Assembly: GCF_947179165.1 (NCBI RefSeq)
Contig: NC_077237.1
Location: 65,393,523 to 65,457,522 of the forward strand
Source of the DNA: Solanum dulcamara
Lineage: Eukaryota; Streptophyta; Magnoliopsida; Solanales; Solanaceae
Direction: 5' to 3'
DNA: 64,000 nucleotides
The notes under the pieces were generated by a model. That model saw only the letters and a program-made list of their open reading frames with translations, had not been told where the DNA came from and ran no database searches. The translations under genes and the position numbers were made by a program. Positions 22,950 through 33,266 of the stretch are shown here, piece by piece (position 1 is the first letter of the stretch; every line of letters starts with the position of its first letter).

Positions 22950-25369
22950 CTAGGTACTTCCATTGGGTGTTGTTGAACTGCTACTCCATTTTGCAGTAAC
23001 GACCGAATCAGGTGAGACTAATGATGTGTTATTCTTCGACAAGCCTGGACCTGCATCATCATCATCAGGACGACCCTTGTCTGTTTTCCCTGTTTTATTC
23101 ATTCCCTGAATTCTCAGCAGAGCCTCCACAACTTCCTGCATAGACGGCCTCATATCCCCATCGTTCTGTAGACACTGGAATGCTAACTCTGCCACTGCAG
23201 CTATCATTGACCTTACTTTATCATCAGTGTCAAACCCGATATATGAATCCACCAACTCATGTAATGCATTGCTCTGAATCTTGTTGATGGCCATATTTGA
23301 CAAATTAATTTCATGTCGGTGCCTACAGATATCAACAGCAGGCAGTGATGATATAAGCTCAATTAATACCACTCCAAAACTATAAACATCACTTTTGTTA
23401 GTGAGCTGATAGCACTCATGATACTCAGGATCAACATATCCAGGAGTACCCTGTGGAGCTGTTGAGACATGAGTAACGTCGTTTGGAAAAAGCCGAGACA
23501 AGCCAAAATCTGCTACTTTAACACAGAAATTGTTGTCCAGAAGGATATTATTAGTTTTTACATCTCGGTGGATGACATCTGAAGCATGGAGATAGGCAAG
23601 TGCGTTTGCTGTTTCTATGGCAATTTTCATTCGTGTATTCCATGAAGGCAATCCACGCTGTGAATCTCCACCGTGTAGATGATCAGCAACTGTACCATTG
23701 GGAATGTATTCATAAACAAGTAGAAGCTCACGGGAATGGCGAGATGTGCATCCGTAAAGAGTGACAAGATTTGGATGATGCAATCGGGTTAGGATATCAA
23801 TTTCATTCATGAATTGCTCTACTCTCTTGCAGTTGTTTTCATACAAACGTTTTACAGCAACGACACGTCCATCTCGAAGTTTACCTATAAGCATACCATA
23901 TTCAACCAAATGTTTGATGAATCTATCAGGTGTGTAAGTTGAGTAACACGTTATCAGTAAGAATTTAAATTTTGGATCAATTTTCTTACCTTTGTATACT
24001 GTGCCATATCCACCATCTCCAAGCTCTTTCTTGGAATCAAAATTGTTAGTGGCTTCTTCCAGTTCATTGTAGTCAAAGAGGTGAACTCCTATAGCTATAT
24101 TAGACTTTTCAGGATCCTTCGTGGAGGAGGGATAGGAAAGAATGCTTCTGGTGATCAAGGATGAACCAGCATAACTTTTGTTCTGTCTATGACGATAGAT
24201 AAGGAATATTACACCTAACACCAAAGCGGTAAATGCAGCTGCACCAAAAGCTGCAAGAAGAAATGTGTATTGGAATTTCAGTGTTCTTGAGAAAAAGAGG
24301 ATAATAAGACAAATCAAGGAGAACAAATTCAAAGGACAATCACCTATGCCAACCTTTAATCCGATTTTCTTTCTTCCTGAAATGAAAACATGACAGGTGA
24401 TCAACTGATACCAAACAATTGTAATGTATCTCAGTAAAACATAACTAATCAGCTGATATAACCTAAATTAGAAATGTTTTTCGCTTAACATGATCAATAG
24501 ATAACAGAATGGTTTGCCTTTTTTATCTAGGAATTAAGGAGATATTCTCTACTCAATAAATGGAAATCTGGTCAAACATGGATTTAAACTTATCACAGCT
24601 TCTAGATTTTACCATTGAGACATGTTCTTGGTTGGGTTTGATTTTTGCAAATGCAAAGAAATTCATTACTTTGAGCACCACAACGTCCTCCACTATTCTG
24701 GCAATCTCTACAATTAGTCCCACTCCACTGCAGAAAGAATCCCTTTTGTAGAACTTGTGTGTAATTCATTTTTAGCAATCTATCAATGGAGTCAGTCTCA
24801 ACAAGGGTATAAACAGGATCCTGACACGATTCGACTGAATAGTTATAGTGCTCCACAAGCTCAGTATGAAAAACCGCAAAAGAATGGTGAGTGGCATTAC
24901 GGGCACAATTGACATCATATCTCTCCCTTTCATAAGGTTGAGTGCAGTCATAGAAAAAGAAGAGATTTGCAGTGTTAGGCCCCAAGGAAAATGGAGTACC
25001 CCTTGTGCTAAAATTATGTCTTGGTACTGGACATATGTTGTCTTCATCAAACACGTCTGCTTTGGCTAGTAGAATCGAGTTGTTTGTGTAAAATACTTCC
25101 TTAATGATAAATTCCTCTTCAGATATATGAAGAAATGGCTTACGTTTGTTGCAGGTAACATTATAAGCTGGTAAGCCACAGTAGGATGGTTGTTTCTCAG
25201 GAATCCAAAAGGGGTATGATATCTTTATTCCATTACCACAATTCTGCGTAACGCAAGCACTAGAATTGAGGTATATAGAAAGAGTGTCATCTGCTAAAGT
25301 AAAGAAAAGAATGGCAATGACAAGAAGAGAAACAGATTTCTCGACCATGAATAGGCTTTGAAGATTCAT
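22950..25369 (-). CDS. LRK10-like receptor-like serine/threonine kinase, intact, 4 exons
   Basis: Exons (minus): 25369-24613, 24376-24344, 24250-23990, 23884-22950; all introns GT..AG. Spliced CDS 1986 nt, 661 aa. Residues 1 to about 30 are a signal peptide; Met8 (25348) is an alternative start giving a more typical one. Residues ~38-105 form a GUB_WAK_bind-type cysteine-rich ectodomain (NCGNGIKISYPFW, YCGLPAYNVTC). A WAK-associated C-terminal module ends CRDCQNSGGRCG...CIC near 250, with many N-x-S/T sites. A TM helix at ~265-283 leads to a Ser/Thr kinase ~334-612: glycine loop LGDGGYG (340-346), VAVK lysine 362, HRD 456-458, DFG 476-478, GTPGYVDPEY. Asp-rich and Ser-rich tail. Architecture matches the LRK10L1 group, probably a plasma-membrane receptor binding wall-type ligands. 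All kinase residues are present. Introns 2 and 3 (93 and 105 bp) are multiples of three without stops. Confidence 0.93.
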
Positions 25370-25471
25370 ATGATATCTAAAACAAGAAGAAAAGACAAAG
25401 GGAGAATTGGTATAGAGGAAAGCTTTGGGATCATAGTTGTACGCAATTGGGGTAATTCATTCCATACAGCT

Positions 25472-25480
25472 GTTTATATA
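25472..25480 (-). promoter_or_regulatory. Candidate TATA box of the LRK10-like gene
   Basis: The minus strand reads TATATAAAC about 105 bp upstream of the ATG at 25369. Transcription from about 30 bp downstream would give a 5' UTR of roughly 70 nt. TTGAC cores (W-box type, WRKY targets) lie in the next 150 bp upstream, for example near 25494 and 25606, but single cores are weak evidence. Confidence 0.5.
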
Positions 25481-26261
25481 TTCCAAACAGAGTTTGACAA
25501 AGTTGCCAAAGGAAAGACAAGTTAAGTTTCAAAACTTGAAGCAACTATAAGAAAAAGTGGTACCCATCCACTGGCTTATAGGTGAATCAGACGACTTTGG
25601 ATCATTGACTTGCTCCTGGTCCTCCAATAGAATGATCATTGTTAGATTTCTTTCTATGACCATTTGAGTTGTCGTTACACTCGTTTTTTAAGTTGAGTCT
25701 TTACGGCCAAGTAATCCATCAAATTGGGACATGTCTAAATGTTTTTGTCAAGTTATGAAGATATTGTAGAATTACCAACAATTATGGTGGTATGGTAAAT
25801 ATTCCTGAAAATTGATTTTTCGGAACCTCTTTCATTTTTTAGATTACTTTCAAAGTGGAATTTGTACCCACATTAATCAAGCCCTTTTTGTCATATATCA
25901 ATACATTGGTTGGGTTCGACTATATGAATAATTATATTCATTCAGCTCCATTTAATTATCTAATTTATCCTTTTAAGTCACCTATACTTTGTACTGAATG
26001 AAATGGAAGAAAGCTTGAGTCTTTGTAGGCAAACATACCAAAAATATATTTGTGTTATAATCGAAAACTTACGTATTAATACCAGGAATAGAAAAGTCCG
26101 AGTCGTGAAGTCAGGTTAAAATGATAGAAAATACAGAAATTCAGGTGTGAAAAGTAGAATACAATTGCATTCTGTAGAGGCAAAAACGAGAAAAGATGCT
26201 AGTCTTATCGAAAGATGACGTCAAAACCAACAACTACCTTTAAAGTAAGTCGAGATATAGG
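25481..26261. other. Upstream intergenic region of the LRK10-like gene
   Basis: AT-rich sequence without recognisable genes; includes the distal promoter. Confidence 0.4.
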
Positions 26262-26592
26262 GTTTGTTTGGGTTGAAGGGGAACATTTTTCACGGATCTT
26301 CAAAAATAAGTTGATTTCTTACTTATTTTTAAGTATTTAATAAATAAGCAAAAAAAAAAAATATCAGCATTTATATATAATCTTGTAAAACACTATAGAA
26401 TGGAAGGGGGTGGGGAGAGGGCCTTGGGGTGAATGTCACTTATGAAACTAATTTTTTCTACTTTCATTAAAAAAATTATTGTTCTCATATTTAACAAATT
26501 TATTTTTTTAGAGAAAATATTTTCTAAAAATTTTGTCCAATCAAATATAAAAAAATAAGAAAATATTTTTCTCCGTATCAAACACACACAAT
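26262..26592. mobile_element. Possible hAT-type MITE
   Basis: The left end reads GTTTGTTTGGGTTGAAGGGG and then a TTTTTC tract. The right end reads GAAAATATTTTTCTCCGTA then TCAAACAC, so the ends are imperfectly inverted (GTTTGxTxx then GGAG/GGGG then AAAATATTTTC). This resembles common Solanaceae MITE termini. No coding; boundaries approximate. Confidence 0.4.
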
Positions 26593-27171
26593 TAAATATA
26601 CGTACAAGGAAAAGAGAGTTTGGAAAATTTGAGATTTGAGCAATGTGTGGATAAAATGATTGAGGTTAGATTGAGTGTAGGACCTTAGGTTTCTAAGTTG
26701 AGTTGGTTGAACCGAAAGTGAAGAAATGAGGGGGGGGGGAGGGAGTAGTCTAGATTATATTTAGTCACCATGTTCACATTCCTTTTAAAAACTTGCTGTT
26801 TTTCAAAGACTTTTGACTCGAAAGTGACAGTTTCAAATATGAAAGAAAAAAAAATTATATATATATATACCATAAAGAAAAAAGAATAAATAAATAAATA
26901 AATAGAAACTTAGAAAATTGTAATTTCCATATTTTACATTTATAATATAACTTTGCGTTTGCATTTTCTACATTGATCTTAAAATTTTTGCAATATGAAC
27001 ATATGATCAGTTATATAGACTTTGAGTTTGATTCTTCTTCTTGTGCTTCTTAGTACTCTATTTTATTTTATTTTCGAAAAAATATCTAAATACACAATTT
27101 ATTTTATCATATTTTCTAAAATTTTCTTTTATTTGAAAAAAGTATAAAAATTTCAACTATCTTCTATTCTC
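26593..27171. other. AT-rich intergenic with homopolymer and simple repeats
   Basis: Holds a G-rich run at about 26731-26745, an (AT)n stretch near 26858-26870 and an (AAAT)n stretch near 26886-26904. No gene. Confidence 0.5.
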
Positions 27172-27246
27172 AAATACATCACTTTACGTGATGTATCAGT
27201 CAGATACATCACTTTACGCGGTGTATCGATCGGATACATCACGATG
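27172..27246. repeat. Short palindromic repeat cluster (GATACATCAC / GTGATGTATC)
   Basis: Contains ATACATCACTTTACGTGATG, then GATACATCACTTTACGCGGTG, then GATACATCACGATG. Each unit carries ATACATCAC inverted against (G)TGATGTATC or GGTGTATC, so hairpins can form around ACTTTACG. Function unknown. Confidence 0.65.
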
Positions 27247-27439
27247 TTTTGGAATGTATTCGAATTCCACCAAATTTAAGGAATTTTTTTAATTTAGAAA
27301 AGAGTAGGGATAAAATGTAATTAACTCTTAACACTATGAGATTTGTATTATCCTTCCTTTTATTTATATATTTTTTATTTGGCCCACGGGCTTGCCTAGC
27401 TTCGCTCAAGCCTCACGGACCAATAGACTTAATTATAAC

Positions 27440-27923
27440 ATGTTTGGTTTGACTTATTTTAGGTGCTTTTAAATCAGAATAACTTTTAAATAATTTTGTA
27501 GTGTTTGAGTAAAATAACAAAGTACTTATACGCACTTGTTTTTAAGCCAAAAGTCATAAGTCATAACAAAGGGCTTATAAGCACCTGTTTGGATGGACTT
27601 ATTTTAAGTACTTTTTAAGTTAAACTAACTTTTAAGCTCTTTTATGGTGTTTGAGTAATGAAAAAATGCTTTTGAACACTCATTTTAAAGAAAAACAACT
27701 TTAAAAAAGCTAAAAGTGAAAGAATGAGATTTTCAACTTTAAAAAAGCAGCTTAAAAAGGTTTATCCAAACGGGCTCTTATAAGTTAGGGAAAACTAGAC
27801 AAAATGGACCAAATTAGGAAACTATTTACCACCCCATACCCCACCCCTAAATAAGTCCTTCCAGTACCATTCGGCCAAACTAATCCCCTTTAGTCTAGGT
27901 CTAATTCGCATTTATGATACCAT

Positions 27924-27982
<59 letters not shown>

Positions 27983-28720
27983 TATGATGGTATCATTCAA
28001 TATTTGTGCAATTTTCTCTAAATTTTTGATTTCTTAATGATACCATAATATATGCAATATATTGTTATGGTATCATTGAGGATTTTAAAAGTGTCTCATT
28101 AATAATTTTCAATATCATGATAATCTATGAATATATTGTAGTAGTATCATTCATGTAATATTGAATGACTTAGAGAAACCTTTATGATACTATCACAGTA
28201 TATATATACTATGATAGTATCATTCAACATTTGTGATGGTATCATGTTAGTATATAATATAAACTTGAAGAAAAGCTCATTAGTGAATGATATCATTCTA
28301 TTATATATGATATTATGTGATGGCATCATTGATGTTCACATACCGCGATGGTATCATATATGATTTGAGGAGTGTTACTGATTATATGAAACAAATCTTA
28401 ATGATACCATCAGTATATGATGTTATCATGGAGATGTCGCTGAAGGATTGAAACAGACATCAATGATACCATGACAGTATATAGATATACTGTGGTGGTA
28501 TCATTAAGGACTGAAGCAAACCTCAATGATACCATGTCAGTATATTGATATTGTGATGGTATCTTGGTTATGAGTCTCATGCTTTGGGGGTATGAATTGT
28601 AAAGGGGTATTTATTTGTAATTATTTTACTTTTATGAGACCTGAGCTTAGTTTTCCCTATAAGTTATAAGCCAAAAGCCCATTCAAACAAGCTCTTACTT
28701 GGGTCGGGCTAAAATCTCTC
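27440..28720. mobile_element. Nested MITE cluster (outer TGTTTGG-ended elements)
   Basis: The outer left end is ATGTTTGGTTTGACTTAT (about 27440). The outer right end is CCAAAAGCCCATTCAAACAA then GCTCTTA (about 28671-28698). A second related pair lies inside: CACCTGTTTGGATGGACTTA (27582) and TTTATCCAAACGGGCTCTTA (27761-27780). These are hAT-like MITE ends of the style common in Solanaceae. The 873-bp element at 27787-28659 later split the outer copy. Confidence 0.55.
27787..28659. mobile_element. 873-bp non-coding element with TIR AGGGAAAACTA and internal palindrome array
   Basis: The left end AGGGAAAACTAGAC mirrors the right end GCTTAGTTTTCCCT: 11 bp of perfect terminal inverted repeat. Both sides are flanked by ATAAGTT (27780-27786 and 28660-28666), a 7-bp target duplication. 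Inside are many copies of TGATACCAT and its complement ATGGTATCA, often paired as palindromes around CAGTATAT or ATATACTG, and a long (AT)n at 27926-27981. No open frame of note. Ends and TSD show it moved as a unit; TSD length suggests hAT or a related superfamily, but that is inference. Confidence 0.8.
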
Positions 28721-29519
28721 GTCCTTAAATACACTCTAAGAATATCAATTATTCAAAATTGAAGACATGTTTAATTTTTAATGCAAACTGAGAGAGAACA
28801 TTAATATTTTTTATTTTAAATATTTAAATTTAATTGAACTAGTTTAGTGTGATTGGATTTGAGAGTTAATCAAATCGTCTTTGGTAAGTGAAAAATGTCA
28901 AACAAATTAGGATCAGATAAGTAAATGTTGCTCGAGTGATAAGAACTTTCTACCTTTAATTCTAAGATCGTACGTTTGAGAAGTATAGTTTGGACATATT
29001 CTGAAAATTCACACGAGGAAGATTGATAATAGACGCATAAAAATATCATCTTTGGTACCTATAGAAGTTCTTTAACCACTATTTATGAAGATTGACAAAT
29101 GGATTTAAGAAAGAAGTAGATGAAAGAGAGAGAAACTAATTGTAGTTGGAGAGGAAAAAGAAAGAAGAGAGAATGATAAACTAGTGTAACAAATCTGATC
29201 CATTTATTTTGGATAAACAATACAAATCTTATTAATTTAGGAGTTAATTATATTTTTCCATCATGAGTTTGCAATATTATCAGTCTTATCATAATTCACA
29301 TTTCGGATACATGTATCTAGTGCGTCCAGATACATGTTAACCAGATACGTATAATTAAGTGTATCTAATTAAGAAATGTAACTGAAAGTTATAAATTAAG
29401 AAGGAAAACACGCATATAACAATTTTAGAATATCTGTTGTATCACAACTTCTAAAATAATTCAGAAAAAATCAAAATCTTTCCAAATTTTTTCAAGCATT
29501 AGCAAACATTAAACCTCTT
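28721..29519. other. AT-rich intergenic
   Basis: No gene recognised. GATACATGT / CAGATAC motifs near 29300-29350 resemble the GATACATCAC cluster at 27172. Confidence 0.4.
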
Positions 29520-29628
29520 CTTTCGGAATGTGGATTTATATGGTTATTCTATATATTTAAACTATTTTATGAATCTGATATAATTTCTTCTATGTATACG
29601 ATATATAATTAATGATTAGATGTATCTG
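29520..29628. repeat. TATGTATCTGATATA-type repeat, left part
   Basis: 'tctatgtatacgatata' and 'gattagatgtatctg' are variants of the motif repeated at 32901-33180. The two parts were one array, split by the solo LTR. Confidence 0.55.
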
Positions 29629-32548
29629 TGTAATGACCCTCCAGGTCATTTTTGAATCAATGCATTCATTTTGTCATTTAGAGCGTTCCTATAGCAACCC
29701 CAAGTCATTTATGGCTTCTTGGCACTGATTGTTCGGTTGCCCGGTCGTTCCTTTAGATTTTAGCCTCGTTTCTCTATTTTGGAACTTTTAAAATTTGAAA
29801 AAACGATTTCGGTCATAACATCAGGTAAACGACTTCAGAATAAAATTCTGACAATTTCATCAGCTCCGAAATAATCAAATTAGGCTAATAGTGGCATGAG
29901 TATCGAGGCTTTTGATGAGAGTTTGGATCATTTGGCATTTTTACCTTTGATATATGGCCTAAGTTTGATTTTTGTCAACATTCTTAGAAAACATGCTCGG
30001 ATGAAAATTCCATCAGCGCGGTTAGTTCTGGAATGTCGAATTTGGTCTATAATGAATCTTCGTGCGCTTTCCGAGGCTCCCGATCTAAGTTTGGCCCGTT
30101 GTGAAATTTGACTAAAATGACATTTGGTGTGGAACCCACTTTTCTTCAAAATGACCTTGTACGGAAATTTTGAATATGTCATTGAGTCCAAATTCTCAAA
30201 TTTGGTGGGGTAACATATCTCGTTTGTGCGCACGGGATTCTAAACGAATTTCGAGCACCCCGTCAGAGATTTTGAACATGCTAAAAATTGTTTGTGCAGC
30301 ACTTTACTGGTGCCAATGGTTTCCTTCATAGCATTTGCGAGGCCCGTGGCCATGATCGCGATAAGTACTCTAATGGGGTTGACTAGGTTGGTCATCGCGA
30401 TCGCGAGGTTTGAACACCGCAATCCTGATGGTCATTTTTCTAGGGTATCGCGAACGCGACCCTCTCCCCCGCAATCACGATGAAGATTTTGGTTTAGTCT
30501 TTTAAATTAAGACCAGACCTCAATCAGCCCTCATTTCCCATTTTCAGTTAATGTTTTCTCTCTAGATACAACTACAAATTGGGTGATTCCAAGTCCTATG
30601 GGTTCGGAAAAGTTGTAGCTATGTGGGTTAGGTATCATAAAGTGTCATAGAGGCGATGTTGGAGGTATATTTTCATAAATAGCTAATGTCCTAGTTCTTT
30701 TATGGTGGTTTTAATGGTGGATTATTGCATGTCTTGTTTTTTCGTTGTTTCGAGCCCATAAATGTGTTCTATTTTGGAACATAAGTTTGGGTGGTAATTT
30801 GAACCTTTTTATGGAGTCAATTTCGAAATTATCGGAGTGGGTCCCACATTTTTATTTTTGACTTCAAAATTAATCCGTCTCTAATTTTGATAATTTTGGT
30901 GTTAAAATGACCATATTGACGTTGTTCTATTTCTCATAGCAGTGCAGTATTCGTAGGCCATACGGAAGGAGAAAGCTTCGACTACGTGATTTAAAGCGCA
31001 CGCAGTCAGCCTACATGTAGGCTACCACTTCCCTCTCCTTAGACTGATTACGACCAAGTATTTGTATATTGAATTGTGTGGATTCGTAGGTGTTTGATAG
31101 TTGACCATATTAAATTTCTAGAATCCATGCCTTGGCTATATTTCAGGTATTTCGAGCGGTTGAAGCATGTCTATTGTACTTGTTGGTCATTCATACCTTG
31201 TGGTGTGCCTTTGTATAGCTTGTTTATTGTTGGAAATATGTTTGGACTTAGTCTAGGCTTAGACTAGTGATTGTCATAGACTTAGGCACTTTAAGAACTA
31301 TTAGGCTTTGAAACTTCTTCGATGTTGCTTTGAACGGCCTAGCCCCCTGTAGGATGATGCATCATACTTGAGTCTGATAGTTTGGGCCTTTGCTAGGCCG
31401 TAACCCCTCTCTTTGAACGTCATATCCATAATTTCCTTCTTCCATCGGCTCCAATTTACTTGATTCTGGATTTTGAAAGCTACTCATCAATTCTGGTTGG
31501 ATATGGTTTGTGCTGGAGTGATTTATTGATGGCACTCGAATTGGGGGTACCTCGATTGGCCGCTGGTCCTATTTCTAGCCGATTTGCCTTTATTTGTGGT
31601 TCAATTCCCCAATTCACTCCACCGAGCGTGGTTCAAGTCCTTGCCTTGGTATTGTAGCCTCAGTTCAAGTCCCTAGCCTTCTTCAGCCGTGGTTGCCTTG
31701 GTATTGTAGCCTCGGTTCAAGTCCCTGACCTTCTTCAGCCATGGTTCAAGTCTACCGCCATTTGCAGTCGTAGTTCAAGTCCACCTTTCCTTACTGTTTG
31801 GTTCAAGTCCATAGCTACTTCCACCTAGTTTTAAGTCCTTGGTCATATTTATATGTGGTTCAAGTCCACGATTATCCTTAGTCTTGGTTCAAGTCCATAG
31901 CTACCTTCACCTTAGTTCAAGTCCTTGGTCATATTTATACGTTGTTCAAGTCCGCGATTATCTTTAGCCTTGGTTCAAGTCCTCGGTTACTCTAAATTTC
32001 GGTTCAAGTCCCTGGCTCCTTCATCTTCATTTTGGTTCAAGTCCTTTACCCCTATCAGTTTTGGATAAAGTTTCAGTCATTCAGATTGGTTCAGTTCAAG
32101 TTCGCGGAACGATGTGGAAATCTTAGAAATTTTGTCAGATTCCCCTATTTCATTTTAAACTTTTTCTTGTAACTATTAGGCTTATGGGAGTCCGCTCGGA
32201 TGTTACTTTTAACTTGTGCACGAGTGTACCACCAGGTTTATGGAAGCTAAGTTGGATTTAGTTAGTTATTCTCTCTTTCTGTGTTAGCACACTCGTGTTC
32301 ATCTCAATTAGATTTTTTATTCTTGTTTTTGTTTATGGTTTAGATTTTGCATTTTAACTACTTTTTCTTTTCTTGCTCAGTCGGTCTATGATGTCTACTG
32401 GCTACCTGCTATTTTGATACTCATACTATATTCTCCATCTATTTCATGATGCAGGTCCGAGCACCAGCTATAAGCATTGACCTCAAGCCAGCTGCAGTCA
32501 AATTCGGAGGTGAGGGTGAGCACACAGCGTCCAGGAGTTACCCTTCTG

Positions 32549-32602
<54 letters not shown>

Positions 32603-32900
32603 TATCTTTTGCATTTTGAGATAGTCATGTTTCTATAGTCCACTTTTGGGTCTTGTGCTCAGTTTGTTAGTAGCTCTGTATATGTGACTTCCATATTTTG
32701 GGAGGGATCTTTATTAGTATATATTTTTGGCTTGCTTCTCCTTTTTCATTTGTGATTCTTGTTATTTATATTATTGTTTTATTTGAATGTTAGTTTTCTG
32801 CCCTTACATCCCATCACTTGTAGTTTCGGGATACGGATTGGCTTGCCTACTGGGAGATTACTGTAGGAATCATCATGAATCGAGTAATCAGGTCATGACA
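29629..32900 (+). mobile_element. 3.27-kb solo LTR
   Basis: Begins TGTAATGACCC (29629) and ends GGTCATGACA (32900), canonical TG...CA. Flanks are ATCTG (29624-29628) and ATCTC (32901-32905), a 4/5 target duplication. The first bases (TGTAATGACC) and style match long Ty3/gypsy LTRs of Solanaceae. No gag or pol adjoins it, so it is a solo LTR left by recombination between two LTRs. It contains the GGTTCAAGTCC array (31598-32044) and an (AT)n run (32551-32598). Open frames within are short and featureless. Confidence 0.8.
31598..32044 (+). repeat. Array of ~15 B-box-like GGTTCAAGTCC motifs at ~29-bp spacing
   Basis: Exact GGTTCAAGTCC starts at 31630, 31714, 31800, 31857, 31886, 31972, 32001 and 32034. 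One-base variants start at 31662, 31743, 31772, 31914 and 31943, GGTTCAATTCC at 31598, and a degenerate copy near 31828. Spacing is mostly 28-29 bp. A three-unit higher-order repeat of 86 bp is visible (about 31811-31896 against 31897-31982), and a ~52-bp duplication lies near 31641-31744. The core fits the tRNA T-arm/B-box consensus GGTTCRANYCC. No A-box or tRNA fold accompanies it. See findings. Confidence 0.85.
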
Positions 32901-33200
32901 ATCTCATTTATGTATTTGAATTATTTTTCTATGTATCTGGTATAATTTATTCTATGTATTTGATATAGTTTTTTCTATGTATTCAAAATGTACTTAATGA
33001 TTAGATATATCTAATTGGTCATTTTGTGTATCAGAATAGTTCCTCTATAAATCCATATAGTTCTTTTTATGTATGTGATATGTACTTAATAATTAGATGT
33101 ATATGATCTGTTCATTCAATATATCTGAACTATTTTTCTATGTATCTTATATAGTTTATTTTATGTATCTGATAAAAGTCATCTCAAAATCAACAAATAG
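32901..33200. repeat. TATGTATCTGATATAGTTT-type repeat, right part
   Basis: Repeats of 'tctatgtatctggtataattta' and 'tatgtatttgatatagttt' style at about 30-60-bp spacing, with variants through 33170. This is the continuation of 29520-29628. Confidence 0.55.
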
Positions 33201-33266
33201 AAAGAAGAAACAGTGCTTGAGGGAGAAAATAAATAGAAAATGTAGGAACTCATGCTAGACTTGAAA

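Noticed and set aside
31598..32044. CRISPR-like direct repeats or a tRNA cluster
   Set aside because: Host is a plant nuclear genome, repeats are 11 bp with ~18-bp related spacers, and no A box, anticodon arm or tRNA fold accompanies any B-box-like motif.
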